A stretch of DNA of 64,000 bases from Pseudomonas izuensis (GTDB lineage Bacteria; Pseudomonadota; Gammaproteobacteria; Pseudomonadales; Pseudomonadaceae). Location of the stretch: NCBI RefSeq assembly GCF_009861505.1, contig NZ_WTFT01000038.1, forward strand, positions 32,340 through 96,339. Direction: 5' to 3'. Shown here piece by piece: positions 8,936 to 17,973 of the stretch. Each line of letters starts with the position of its first letter. Positions within the stretch are counted from its first letter, which is position 1. The notes below the pieces were generated by a model that searched no databases, was not told the origin of the DNA, and saw nothing but the letters and a program-made list of their open reading frames with translations. A program made the position numbers and the translations under genes.

Positions 8936-9400
8936 ATGGATATCCGTAAAGTTAAGAAACTGATCGAATTGCTGGAAGAGTCCGGCATCGACGAGCTCGA
9001 GATCAAGGAAGGCGAAGAGTCCGTACGCATCAGTCGTCACAGTAAGACCCCGGCTCAGCAGTACTACGCGCCAGCGCCAATGCCTGCCCCGGCTGCCGCG
9101 CCTGTTGCTGCCGCCGCTCCGGCTGCCGCTGCCGCCCCTGCTGCCGCAGCCGCACCAGCACTGAACGGCGCTGTTGCCCGTTCGCCGATGGTCGGTACGT
9201 TCTATCGCAAGTCTTCGCCAACCTCGCCGTCCTTCGTTGAAGTCGGCCAGACCGTGAAGAAAGGCGACACCCTGTGCATCGTTGAAGCCATGAAGATGAT
9301 GAACCACATCGAAGCTGAAACCAGCGGTGTGATCGAATCCATCCTCGTCGAAGACGGCCAGCCGGTTGAGTACGACCAACCGCTGTTCACCATCGTTTGA
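8936..9400 (+). CDS. accB: Acetyl-CoA carboxylase biotin carboxyl carrier protein
   Basis: Carries biotin between the carboxylase and transferase parts of acetyl-CoA carboxylase, the first step of fatty acid synthesis. The 154 residues comprise an N-terminal helical region (MDIRKVKKLIELLEESGI), a long Ala/Pro linker (~residues 45–80) and a C-terminal biotinyl domain. The acceptor is Lys120 in EAMKMMN. The start has GGGAG upstream. accC begins 17 bases after the stop, so the two form one operon, as usual. Confidence 0.97.
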   Translation: MDIRKVKKLIELLEESGIDELEIKEGEESVRISRHSKTPAQQYYAPAPMPAPAAAPVAAAAPAAAAAPAAAAAPALNGAVARSPMVGTFYRKSSPTSPSFVEVGQTVKKGDTLCIVEAMKMMNHIEAETSGVIESILVEDGQPVEYDQPLFTIV

Positions 9401-9417
9401 ACCGCGGAGAGCCTTTG

Positions 9418-10776
9418 ATGACTGCGAAGTTGGAAAAAGTTCTGATCGCCAACCGCGGTGAGATCGCACTGCGGATTCTGCGCGCCTGCAAAGAGATGGG
9501 CATCAAGACCGTCGCCGTTTATTCCAAGGCTGACAAGGAACTGATGCACCTGGGCCTGGCAGACGAATCCGTCTGCATCGGTCCGGCATCGGCCGCCCAC
9601 TCCTACCTGCACATCCCGGCAATCATCGCCGCGGCCGAAGTGACCGGCGCCACCGCCATTCACCCAGGCTACGGTTTCCTCGCGGAAAACGCCGACTTCG
9701 CCGAACAGGTCGAGAACTCCGGCTTCGCCTTCATCGGCCCGAAAGCTGAAACCATCCGCCTGATGGGCGACAAGGTTTCGGCCAAGCACGCGATGATCGC
9801 CGCTGGCGTACCCACCGTTCCAGGTTCCGACGGCCCGCTGCCGGAAGACGAAGAAACTGCTCTGCGCATCGGCCGTGAAGTCGGTTACCCGGTGATCATC
9901 AAAGCCGCTGGCGGCGGCGGTGGTCGCGGCATGCGTGTCGTGCACAAGGAAGAAGACCTGATTTCCTCGGCGAAACTGACCCGCTCCGAAGCGGGCGCAG
10001 CGTTCGGCAACCCGATGGTCTATCTGGAAAAATTCCTGACCAACCCGCGTCACGTGGAAGTCCAGGTACTCTCCGACGGCCAGGGCCACGCCATCCATCT
10101 GGGCGACCGAGACTGCTCGTTGCAACGCCGTCACCAGAAGGTTCTCGAAGAAGCGCCGGCACCGGGCATCGACGAGAACGCGCGCGAGGAAGTCCTCGCC
10201 CGCTGCGTCAAGGCGTGCATCGACATCGGTTACCGTGGCGCAGGCACTTTCGAGTTCCTGTACGAGAACGGTCGCTTCTACTTCATCGAGATGAACACTC
10301 GTGTCCAGGTAGAGCACCCGGTATCGGAAATGGTCACCGGCATCGACATCGTCAAGGAGATGCTCAGCATCGCCGCCGGCAACAAGCTGTCGTTCACCCA
10401 GGATGACGTGGTCATCCGCGGTCACGCGCTGGAATGCCGGATCAACGCCGAAGACCCGAAAACCTTCATGCCGAGCCCGGGCACGGTCAAGCATTTCCAC
10501 GCTCCAGGCGGCAACGGCGTTCGCGTCGACTCGCACCTGTACAGCGGCTATGCCGTTCCACCGAACTACGATTCGTTGATCGGCAAGCTGATCACCTACG
10601 GCGCAACCCGTGACGAAGCCATGGCGCGCATGCGCAATGCGCTGGACGAGATCGTGGTCGACGGGATCAAGACCAACATCCCGCTGCACCGCGACCTGAC
10701 CCGCGACGAAGGCTTCTGCAAAGGGGGCGTGAACATTCACTACCTCGAGCACAAGCTGGCTGGCGAGAAGCACTAA
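9418..10776 (+). CDS. accC: Acetyl-CoA carboxylase, biotin carboxylase subunit
   Basis: ATP-dependent carboxylation of the biotin on AccB. The 452-residue protein opens LEKVLIANRGEIALRILRAC, has the ATP-grasp glycine loop KAAGGGGGRGMR, and the FIEMNTRVQVEHPV segment of the active site. Length is normal for the family (about 450). I start at ATG 9418, which has a GCGGAGAG ribosome site. A TTG overlapping the accB stop would add seven unlikely residues. A strong intrinsic terminator follows. Confidence 0.97.
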   Translation: MTAKLEKVLIANRGEIALRILRACKEMGIKTVAVYSKADKELMHLGLADESVCIGPASAAHSYLHIPAIIAAAEVTGATAIHPGYGFLAENADFAEQVENSGFAFIGPKAETIRLMGDKVSAKHAMIAAGVPTVPGSDGPLPEDEETALRIGREVGYPVIIKAAGGGGGRGMRVVHKEEDLISSAKLTRSEAGAAFGNPMVYLEKFLTNPRHVEVQVLSDGQGHAIHLGDRDCSLQRRHQKVLEEAPAPGIDENAREEVLARCVKACIDIGYRGAGTFEFLYENGRFYFIEMNTRVQVEHPVSEMVTGIDIVKEMLSIAAGNKLSFTQDDVVIRGHALECRINAEDPKTFMPSPGTVKHFHAPGGNGVRVDSHLYSGYAVPPNYDSLIGKLITYGATRDEAMARMRNALDEIVVDGIKTNIPLHRDLTRDEGFCKGGVNIHYLEHKLAGEKH

Positions 10777-10793
10777 GCTTCGACTGGCACACA

Positions 10794-10823
10794 ACAAAGC
10801 CGCCTTCGGGCGGCTTTGTTGTT
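10794..10823 (+). terminator. Intrinsic terminator after accC
   Basis: AAAGCCGCC-TTCG-GGCGGCTTT forms a 9-bp stem with a TTCG loop, followed by a G/T run (gttgtttc). It is placed just after the accC stop and ends the accBC transcript. Confidence 0.85.
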
Positions 10824-10840
10824 TCTGCCCCTCCGCTCTT

Positions 10841-10932
10841 TGTAGGAGCAAAGCTTGCTCGCGATAGCGGTTTATCAGTTACATCCATGCTGAATATGCC
10901 TCCGCCATCGCGAGCAAGCTTTGCTCCTACAA
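10841..10932. repeat. REP pair (REPIN), 'AAGCTTGCTCGCGA' subtype
   Basis: Arms 10841–10870 (TGTAGGAGCAAAGCTTGCTC...) and 10903–10932 are inverted copies around a ~32-base loop. The central bases differ from the other REP pairs in the window, so this is a third sequence subtype. Confidence 0.92.
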
Positions 10933-11040
10933 TGGGCACGCATGTATCGCCCTTGTCGTCTTCTGCCCCGCGCTCGCGTAAACTTGCGCGCTTCTCGCAG
11001 CCCGCTAGGCTGCAATCAATATTTTTCAAAGGTGCCCGCC

Positions 11041-11919
11041 ATGCCTTGGCTGCAAGTCCGTCTCGCCATCAGCCCAGAACAAGCCGAAACCTACGAAGAC
11101 GCTTTCCTTGAAGTGGGCGCCGTGTCGGTGACCTTCATGGACGCCGAAGACCAGCCGATCTTCGAACCGGAACTCAATACCACGCCACTGTGGTCGCATA
11201 CCCACTTGCTGGCCCTGTTCGAAGGTGGCACCGAAGCCGCCAGCGTACTGGCCCACCTGGAATTGCTGACCGGCAGCCCGCTGCCCGAGCACCATAGCGA
11301 AGTGATCGAAGACCAGGACTGGGAACGCAGCTGGATGGACAACTTCCAGCCGATGCGTTTCGGTCAGCGCCTGTGGATCGTGCCGAGCTGGCACGCCGCC
11401 CCCGAGCCTGACGCCGTGAACCTGCTGCTCGACCCGGGCCTGGCGTTCGGCACCGGTACCCACCCGACCACCGCACTGTGCCTGGAATGGCTCGACGGCC
11501 AGGACCTGAAGGACTGCAACGTGCTGGACTTTGGCTGCGGCTCGGGGATCCTGGCAATTGCCGCCCTGTTGCTGGGTGCCAAGGAGGCCGTAGGCACCGA
11601 CATCGACGTTCAGGCGCTGGAAGCCTCCCGTGACAACGCCGGGCGCAACAACATTGCCGAAGAGCTGTTCCCGCTCTATCTGCCGGAAGATCTGCCGCAG
11701 GTTCAGGCTGACGTACTGGTGGCCAACATCCTCGCCGGCCCACTGGTTTCCCTGGCACCGCAGCTATCAGGCCTGGTCAAATCCGGCGGTCGCCTGGCGC
11801 TGTCGGGCATCCTCGCCGAGCAAGGTGAAGAAGTGGCCGCCGCCTATGCCAAAGACTTCGATCTGGATCCGATCGCCAATCGCGATGGCTGGGTGCGCAT
11901 TACCGGCCGTCGGCGCTAG
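11041..11919 (+). CDS. prmA: Ribosomal protein L11 methyltransferase
   Basis: Trimethylates ribosomal protein L11 using S-adenosylmethionine. The 292-residue product has the PrmA opening MPWLQVRLAISPEQAE, the substrate-recognition domain and the SAM-binding motif VLDFGCGSGILAIAALLLGA. The adenine-pocket segment DVLVANILAGPLVSL follows. I start at ATG 11041; upstream in-frame codons run back into the REP pair and do not resemble the family. It lies between accC and a DUF3426 gene, as in other pseudomonads. Confidence 0.95.
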   Translation: MPWLQVRLAISPEQAETYEDAFLEVGAVSVTFMDAEDQPIFEPELNTTPLWSHTHLLALFEGGTEAASVLAHLELLTGSPLPEHHSEVIEDQDWERSWMDNFQPMRFGQRLWIVPSWHAAPEPDAVNLLLDPGLAFGTGTHPTTALCLEWLDGQDLKDCNVLDFGCGSGILAIAALLLGAKEAVGTDIDVQALEASRDNAGRNNIAEELFPLYLPEDLPQVQADVLVANILAGPLVSLAPQLSGLVKSGGRLALSGILAEQGEEVAAAYAKDFDLDPIANRDGWVRITGRRR

Positions 11920-11949
11920 AATGAGCATCTGCATAAACCGGATCGCCGC

Positions 11950-13221
11950 ATGACCGACAGCTTCGTCACCCAGTGCCCGCATTGTCACACCAGCTTCCGC
12001 GTCAGCCACGCCCAGTTGAGCGTGGCGCGTGGCGTCGTTCGCTGTGGCTCTTGCCTGCAGGTGTTCAACGCTGCCAAGCAATTGCTTGAGCAGGCCGGCA
12101 AGGAGCCGGTCGCGCCGGTCGCGCCAACTGTCGCCGGAACACCAGCACCCGCCGAGCCCAGGGCCATCAGCCAAAAACAATGGACCGCCGCTGAGCTGGA
12201 TCTGGACAGTCTCGACCTCGACGAGGAACTCGCCCGGCTCGAACAGCGGGAAATCCAGCCGACCACCGAATTCGGCCGGCACCGGGAAGACACCCTTAGC
12301 GCGCGTCGTGATAGCCCCGAAAACGACGAAGAACCCTGGACGTCCGACAGCCTGTTCAGCGAATCGGCAACCGACCGCGCGCAAGCGATCACAGGCCTTG
12401 ATGACCTCGATACGCTCGACGCACTCGAAGCTTCGGACACCCCGGAGCCGATAAACGAGACAGGCATACTCGCGCGCACCGAACCGTCGCTCTCGCTGGA
12501 ACCGGTAGACCTGGACGACGAATCACAGCCGCCGCAACTTCGCCTGCACGATCCGCTGGACGCTCCGCTTCATCACGAACACCTGTCGGTAACGGCAACC
12601 GATGAAATCGATGGCGACCTGCCATCTGCCGAGCCACTTCGCAAACGCCGCGAACGCAACGAGCCAGGGGTTCGCGCCGACGTGCTGCAGGACCTGACCG
12701 ATGACCCACTGCAACTGGACTGGCAAAAGCGCCGTTCGCCATGGGGTCGCCGGTTCTTCTGGCTGCTGCTGATCCTGCTCGGTGCTGGCGCACTTGTCGG
12801 CCAGTATGTCGCTTATCACTTCGATGAATTGGCGCGCCAGGACCAGTACCGACCATGGTTCCAGCAGCTGTGTCCGCAAATCGGCTGCACCGTGCCATCG
12901 AAGGTCGATATCGCAAAAATCAAAAGCAGCAACCTGGTGGTTCGCAGCCATCCTGAATTCAGCGGTGCACTGGTGGTCGATGCGATCATCTACAACCGCG
13001 CGCCCTTCTCCCAGCCTTTCCCGCTGCTGGAACTCCGCTTTGCCGACCTCAACGGCCATCTGATCGCCAGCCGTCGCTTCAAGCCTGGCGAATACCTCAA
13101 CGGCGACCTCGAGGGCATGGTGGAAATGCCTCCGCAAACGCCGATCCACATCGCACTGGACATCCTCGATCCAGGCGCCAAAGCGGTGAACTACAGCCTG
13201 AGCTTCCACTCGCCAGAGTGA
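11950..13221 (+). CDS. Zinc-ribbon and DUF3426 membrane protein
   Basis: Function unknown. The 423 residues begin with a small zinc ribbon of the MJ0042 type: Cys9, Cys12, Cys32 and Cys35 in QCPHCHTSF...VRCGSCLQVF. A long acidic, low-complexity region follows (~60–250), then a membrane helix (~275–297; FFWLLLILLGAGALVGQYVAY). The C-terminal DUF3426 domain (~300–420) is probably periplasmic. It is separated by 30 bases from prmA and is usually its neighbour in pseudomonads. Confidence 0.88.
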   Translation: MTDSFVTQCPHCHTSFRVSHAQLSVARGVVRCGSCLQVFNAAKQLLEQAGKEPVAPVAPTVAGTPAPAEPRAISQKQWTAAELDLDSLDLDEELARLEQREIQPTTEFGRHREDTLSARRDSPENDEEPWTSDSLFSESATDRAQAITGLDDLDTLDALEASDTPEPINETGILARTEPSLSLEPVDLDDESQPPQLRLHDPLDAPLHHEHLSVTATDEIDGDLPSAEPLRKRRERNEPGVRADVLQDLTDDPLQLDWQKRRSPWGRRFFWLLLILLGAGALVGQYVAYHFDELARQDQYRPWFQQLCPQIGCTVPSKVDIAKIKSSNLVVRSHPEFSGALVVDAIIYNRAPFSQPFPLLELRFADLNGHLIASRRFKPGEYLNGDLEGMVEMPPQTPIHIALDILDPGAKAVNYSLSFHSPE

Positions 13222-13326
13222 AACGATTCACTGATCTCCAATTGACGACGGCATTCTGACTTCGCCCACCCGGACCAAACCGCTGGCAATAACAGAATAA
13301 CTGTTCAGATTTTGTTCAATTCAGCC

Positions 13327-13355
13327 TTTATCCAGTCATCGAGAGCGGGTATCAT
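13327..13355 (+). promoter_or_regulatory. Possible sigma-70 promoter of dusB-fis
   Basis: TTTATC (13327–13332) and TATCAT (13350–13355) are 17 bases apart, ending 51 bases before dusB. The -35 match is weak. It is the best candidate in the 185-base gap between the DUF3426 gene and dusB. Confidence 0.35.
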
Positions 13356-13406
13356 GCCAACCCTTTTTCGAACTCTCATGATCCGGCCCCACAACAGGGA
13401 AGCCCT

Positions 13407-14417
13407 ATGTCGGCGGTACGCATCGGTCCATACACATTACACAACGGCTTGATTCTCGCCCCCATGGCGGGTGTCACCGACCAACCCTTTCGTCAGCTGT
13501 GCAAGCGATTGGGCGCGGGGCTAGTAGTCTCAGAAATGGTCACCAGCGACATGAGCCTGTGGAACACCCGCAAATCGCGGATGCGCATGATCCACGAAGG
13601 CGATCCCGAGCCACGCTCGGTACAGATCGCCGGTGGTGACGCGCAGATGCTGGCGGATGCGGCCCGGGCCAACGTCGAATCGGGCGCGCAGATTATCGAT
13701 ATCAACATGGGCTGTCCGGCGAAGAAGGTCTGTAACAAGGCGGCCGGTTCCGCACTGTTGAAGGATGAAGCGCTGGTAACCGAGATCCTGCAGGCCGTCG
13801 TGGCTGCGGTCGATGTGCCGGTTACCCTGAAGATCCGTACCGGCTGGGACCGGGACAACAAGAATGGCCTGACGGTGGCGAAGATCGCCGAGCAGGCAGG
13901 GATCACGGCGCTGGCGGTCCATGGCCGCACCCGTGCCGACCTGTATACCGGTGAAGCCGAGTACGACACCATCGCCGCGATCAAGCAGGCGGTGTCGATG
14001 CCGGTCTTCGCCAATGGCGATATCGATTCGCCGGAAAAGGCCCGGTACGTGCTCGACGCGACCGGTGCCGACGGCCTGTTGATTGGCCGGGCTGCCCAAG
14101 GGCGGCCATGGATTTTTCGTGAGATCGACCATTTCCTGCGGACCGGCGAGAAGCTCCCGGCGCTGGACCTGATCGAAGTGGAACGCATACTGCTAGAGCA
14201 TCTGGCTGCGCTGCACGCCTTCTATGGCGACGTGATGGGCGTACGCATTGCTCGAAAGCATGTGGGCTGGTATCTCGCAACCTTGCCGGGCGCCAGGGAG
14301 TTTCGCGCCCACTTCAATCGTTTGGAAGATACGGAAGCACAATGCGCCAACGTTCAGGACTTCTTCGCCGAACGTTACAAGAGCCTGACAGGGGACGGAG
14401 AGGGGGTGGCCGCATGA
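13407..14417 (+). CDS. dusB: tRNA-dihydrouridine synthase B
   Basis: Reduces uridine to dihydrouridine in tRNA with FMN and NADPH. The 336 residues form a TIM barrel (APMAGVTDQPFRQLCKRLGA, SVQIAGGDAQMLADAAR) with the catalytic Cys103 in INMGCPAKKVCNKAAGSALL. Later FMN-binding segments include LAVHGRTRADLYTG and GADGLLIGRAAQGRPW. The length is normal. The stop overlaps the fis start by four bases (ATGA), so dusB and fis are translated as a coupled pair, as in enterics. Confidence 0.95.
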   Translation: MSAVRIGPYTLHNGLILAPMAGVTDQPFRQLCKRLGAGLVVSEMVTSDMSLWNTRKSRMRMIHEGDPEPRSVQIAGGDAQMLADAARANVESGAQIIDINMGCPAKKVCNKAAGSALLKDEALVTEILQAVVAAVDVPVTLKIRTGWDRDNKNGLTVAKIAEQAGITALAVHGRTRADLYTGEAEYDTIAAIKQAVSMPVFANGDIDSPEKARYVLDATGADGLLIGRAAQGRPWIFREIDHFLRTGEKLPALDLIEVERILLEHLAALHAFYGDVMGVRIARKHVGWYLATLPGAREFRAHFNRLEDTEAQCANVQDFFAERYKSLTGDGEGVAA

Positions 14418-14734
14418 CGATGATGACCGAGACTTTAGTGAGTGGAACGACACCCGTGAGCGACAACGTGAATTTGAAACAGCACCTCAATACCCCAAGC
14501 GAAGAAGGCCAGACCCTTCGCGGGAGTGTCGAGAAAGCGCTGCACAATTATTTCGCCCACCTTGAGGGCGCTGCCGTCACGGATGTGTACAACCTCGTGC
14601 TCTCCGAAGTCGAGGCCCCCCTGCTCGAGTGCGTGATGAACTACGTCAAGGGCAACCAGACCAAGGCCAGCGAGATGCTCGGACTGAACCGGGGCACGCT
14701 GCGCAAGAAACTCAAACAGTACGATTTGCTGTAA
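14414..14734 (+). CDS. fis: DNA-binding protein Fis
   Basis: A nucleoid-associated regulator that bends DNA and adjusts transcription of growth-linked genes. The 106 residues comprise a short variable N-terminus, the dimerisation helices (LRGSVEKALHNYFAHLEG, VYNLVLSEVEAPLLECVM) and a C-terminal helix-turn-helix (NQTKASEMLGLNRGTLRKKL). I chose ATG 14414, which overlaps the dusB stop. A terminator-like hairpin separates it from purH. Confidence 0.96.
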   Translation: MTMMTETLVSGTTPVSDNVNLKQHLNTPSEEGQTLRGSVEKALHNYFAHLEGAAVTDVYNLVLSEVEAPLLECVMNYVKGNQTKASEMLGLNRGTLRKKLKQYDLL

Positions 14735-14750
14735 GCATTCAATCAAACCA

Positions 14751-14784
14751 GAAAGGCGCCCGCGTAAAACCGGTCGCCTTTTTT
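14751..14784 (+). terminator. Intrinsic terminator after fis
   Basis: AAAGGCG (14752–14758) pairs with CGCCTTT at the right side of a ~17-base loop, and the right arm runs into a T6 tract. It lies 17 bases after the fis stop and before purH. Confidence 0.75.
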
Positions 14785-14815
14785 GCTGACTCCTTTGCTT
14801 TTGATGGAAATTGAG

Positions 14816-16423
14816 ATGACCGACCAGACTACCCGCCTGCCGATCCGCCGCGCCTTGATCAGTGTTTCCGACAAGACCGGGATCCTCGAATTCGCCAAAG
14901 AGCTTGAAGCCCTGGGCGTCGAGATCCTCTCCACCGGCGGAACATTCAAGCTGCTGCAGGACAACGGCGTTGCCGCAGTGGAAGTCGCTGATTACACCGG
15001 CTTCGCGGAAATGATGGACGGTCGGGTGAAAACCCTGCACCCGAAAATCCACGGCGGGATCCTCGGTCGTCGCGGTATCGACGACGCCATCATGAACGAG
15101 CACGGCATCAAGCCGATCGACTTGGTAGCGGTCAACCTCTACCCGTTCGAAGCCACCATCAACAAGCCAGGCTGCGACCTGCCGACTGCGATCGAGAACA
15201 TCGACATCGGTGGCCCGACCATGGTCCGCTCGGCTGCCAAGAACCACAAAGACGTGGCCATCGTGGTCAATGCCGGCGATTACGCCAACGTCCTGGAAAA
15301 TCTCAAGGCCGGCGGCCTGACCTACGCTCAGCGTTTCGACCTGATGCTCAAGGCATTCGAACACACCGCTGCCTACGACGGCATGATCGCCAACTACATG
15401 GGCACCGTGAACCAGGCCGCTGACACCCTCAGCACTGAAGGTCGCAGCGAATTCCCGCGCACCTTCAACAGCCAGTTCATCAAGGCCCAGGAAATGCGCT
15501 ACGGCGAGAACCCGCACCAGAGCGCGGCGTTCTACGTGGAAGCCAAGCCTGCCGAAGTCGGCATCGCCACCGCGACCCAACTGCAAGGCAAGGAACTGTC
15601 GTACAACAACGTGGCCGACACCGACGCCGCGCTGGAGTGCGTGAAGAGCTTCGTCAAACCGGCCTGCGTGATTGTCAAGCACGCCAACCCGTGCGGCGTG
15701 GCCGTGAGCCCGGATGCCGAAGGCGGTATCCGCAAGGCCTACGACCTGGCCTACGCCACCGATACCGAATCCGCATTCGGCGGCATCATCGCCTTCAACC
15801 GCGAACTGGACGCTGAAACCGCCAAGGCCATCGTCGACCGTCAGTTCGTCGAAGTGATCATTGCCCCAAGCGTCAGCGAAGAAGCCCGCGCCATCGTGGC
15901 GGCCAAAGCCAACGTACGCCTGCTGGCCTGCGGCGAGTGGTCGGCGGATCGCGCCGCTGCCTGGGACTACAAACGCGTCAATGGCGGCCTGCTGGTACAG
16001 AGCCGCGATATCGGCATGATCGGTAGCGAAGACCTGAAAGTCGTCACCAAGCGTGCACCGACCGAGCAAGAGATCAACGACCTGATCTTCGCCTGGAAAG
16101 TCGCCAAGTACGTCAAGTCCAACGCCATCGTCTACGCCAAGAACCGTCAGACCATTGGTGTCGGCGCCGGCCAGATGAGCCGCGTGAACTCTGCGCGCAT
16201 TGCTGCGATCAAGGCTGAACACGCTGGCCTGCAGGTCGCCGGTTCGGTGATGGCTTCCGACGCATTCTTCCCGTTCCGCGACGGTCTGGACAATGCGGCC
16301 AAGGCGGGTGTGACTGCTGTGATCCAGCCAGGCGGCTCGATGCGTGATGCCGAAGTAATTGCTGCGGCTGACGAAGCCGGCATCGCCATGGTATTCACCG
16401 GCATGCGCCACTTCCGTCACTGA
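14816..16423 (+). CDS. purH: Bifunctional AICAR formyltransferase / IMP cyclohydrolase
   Basis: Catalyses the last two steps of IMP synthesis. The 535 residues hold an N-terminal IMP cyclohydrolase domain (RRALISVSDKTGILEFAKEL, ILSTGGTFKLL, GRVKTLHPKIHGGIL). The C-terminal AICAR transformylase domain includes YGENPHQSAAFY, VIVKHANPCGVA and SDAFFPFRDGLD. The ATG at 14816 is preceded by GGAAATTGAG. Another ATG twelve bases upstream is less well placed. It is followed by a REP pair and then purD. Confidence 0.96.
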   Translation: MTDQTTRLPIRRALISVSDKTGILEFAKELEALGVEILSTGGTFKLLQDNGVAAVEVADYTGFAEMMDGRVKTLHPKIHGGILGRRGIDDAIMNEHGIKPIDLVAVNLYPFEATINKPGCDLPTAIENIDIGGPTMVRSAAKNHKDVAIVVNAGDYANVLENLKAGGLTYAQRFDLMLKAFEHTAAYDGMIANYMGTVNQAADTLSTEGRSEFPRTFNSQFIKAQEMRYGENPHQSAAFYVEAKPAEVGIATATQLQGKELSYNNVADTDAALECVKSFVKPACVIVKHANPCGVAVSPDAEGGIRKAYDLAYATDTESAFGGIIAFNRELDAETAKAIVDRQFVEVIIAPSVSEEARAIVAAKANVRLLACGEWSADRAAAWDYKRVNGGLLVQSRDIGMIGSEDLKVVTKRAPTEQEINDLIFAWKVAKYVKSNAIVYAKNRQTIGVGAGQMSRVNSARIAAIKAEHAGLQVAGSVMASDAFFPFRDGLDNAAKAGVTAVIQPGGSMRDAEVIAAADEAGIAMVFTGMRHFRH

Positions 16424-16436
16424 CACATAGATCAAC

Positions 16437-16526
16437 TGTGGGAGCGAGCCTGCTCGCGAAGACGGCGGCACATTAAACTTTGATGTGACTGACACACCGC
16501 CTTCGCGAGCAGGCTCGCTCCCACAT
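16437..16526. repeat. REP pair (REPIN), 'GAGCCTGCTCGCGA' subtype
   Basis: Arms at 16437–16464 and 16499–16526 (core GGGAGCGAGCCTGCTCGCGA) are inverted around a ~35-base loop. It lies between purH and purD. Confidence 0.93.
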
Positions 16527-16578
16527 AAAAGCATCCCCGCGGTGCTATCAAGAATTAGCGTCATCCGAGGTTTTTGAA

Positions 16579-17874
16579 ATGAATGTTTTGATCATTGGCA
16601 GCGGTGGCCGTGAACACGCCCTGGCCTGGAAAGTGGCTCAGGATCCGCGCGTGCAGAAAGTGTTCGTGGCGCCCGGTAATGCCGGCACTGCCATTGAAGC
16701 CAAGTGCGAGAACGTCGCTATCGACGTGCTGGCCCTGGAGCAGTTGGCAGACTTCGCCGAGAAAAACGTTTCCCTGACCATCGTCGGCCCGGAAGTGCCG
16801 CTGGTCGCCGGTGTGGTTGACCTGTTCCGCTCCCGTGGCCTGGATTGTTTCGGCCCGACCGCTGGCGCTGCTCAGCTGGAAGGCTCGAAAGCGTTCACCA
16901 AGGATTTCCTGGCGCGCCACAAGATCCCGACCGCCGACTACCAGAACTTCACCGAGATCGAGCCGGCCCTGGCTTACCTGCGTGAGAAAGGCGCCCCAAT
17001 CGTGATCAAGGCCGACGGCCTTGCAGCGGGTAAAGGCGTGATCGTCGCCATGACCCTGACCGAAGCCGAAGATGCCGTGCGCGACATGCTGGCAGGCAAT
17101 GCCTTCGGCGATGCCGGTTCGCGCGTCGTGATCGAAGAGTTCCTGGACGGCGAAGAAGCCAGCTTCATCGTCATGGTCGATGGCAAGAACGTATTGCCAA
17201 TGGCCACCAGCCAGGACCACAAACGCGTCGGCGACGGCGACACCGGCCCGAACACCGGCGGCATGGGTGCCTACTCCCCTGCTCCGGTTGTCACCAGCGA
17301 AGTGCACAAGCGTGTCATGGACCTGGTGATCTGGCCGACGGTTCGCGGCATGGCCGAGGAAGGTAACGTCTACACTGGTTTCCTGTACGCCGGCCTGATG
17401 ATTGACAAGGCCGGTAACCCAAAAGTTATCGAATTCAACTGCCGTTTCGGCGACCCTGAGACCCAACCAGTCATGCTGCGCTTGCAGTCGAGCCTGGTGC
17501 TGCTGGTCGAAGCGGCCCTGGCACAGGCACTGGACAAGGTCGAGGCACAATGGGATCCACGTCCGAGCGTCGGCATCGTGTTGGCGGCGGGAGGCTATCC
17601 TGGTGACTATGCCAAAGGCGTGGCCATCCAGGGTCTGGATGCAGCGGCGGCACTGGAAGGCAAAGTCTTCCACGCCGGCACTGCACTCAAGGACGGCCAG
17701 GTCGTGACGGCCGGCGGTCGAGTACTCTGCGCCACTGCCATGGGCACCAGCGTCGATGCTGCTCAACAGCAGGCTTACAAATTGGCGGCCAGTATTGATT
17801 GGGAAGGTTGTTTCTATCGCAAGGACATTGGCTACCGCGCCATTGCCCGCGAGCGTGGCGAAAATCAGGAATAA
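16579..17874 (+). CDS. purD: Phosphoribosylamine–glycine ligase
   Basis: Joins glycine to phosphoribosylamine with ATP in purine synthesis. The 431-residue ATP-grasp enzyme opens MNVLIIGSGGREHALAWK. It contains IVIKADGLAAGKGVIVA, EEFLDGEEASFIVMVDG, TGGMGAYSPAPV and EFNCRFGDPETQ, all family hallmarks. The ATG has GAGG upstream. It follows purH across a REP pair, the conserved order, and is followed by a hairpin before retS. Confidence 0.97.
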   Translation: MNVLIIGSGGREHALAWKVAQDPRVQKVFVAPGNAGTAIEAKCENVAIDVLALEQLADFAEKNVSLTIVGPEVPLVAGVVDLFRSRGLDCFGPTAGAAQLEGSKAFTKDFLARHKIPTADYQNFTEIEPALAYLREKGAPIVIKADGLAAGKGVIVAMTLTEAEDAVRDMLAGNAFGDAGSRVVIEEFLDGEEASFIVMVDGKNVLPMATSQDHKRVGDGDTGPNTGGMGAYSPAPVVTSEVHKRVMDLVIWPTVRGMAEEGNVYTGFLYAGLMIDKAGNPKVIEFNCRFGDPETQPVMLRLQSSLVLLVEAALAQALDKVEAQWDPRPSVGIVLAAGGYPGDYAKGVAIQGLDAAAALEGKVFHAGTALKDGQVVTAGGRVLCATAMGTSVDAAQQQAYKLAASIDWEGCFYRKDIGYRAIARERGENQE

Positions 17875-17890
17875 GCTACCCATTCGGCCG

Positions 17891-17913
17891 GGCAAGGGCT
17901 TCGAGCCCTTGCC
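17891..17913 (+). terminator. Hairpin after purD
   Basis: GGCAAGGGCT and AGCCCTTGCC form a perfect 10-bp stem around TCG, 16 bases after the purD stop. No T tract follows, so it may be a weak or factor-assisted terminator, or a transcript-end stabiliser. Confidence 0.6.
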
Positions 17914-17973
17914 TGACTATTCCGGCGCCGCGCATAGTTATATTCTGGCATCAACCTACGAAGGGATTTCGCC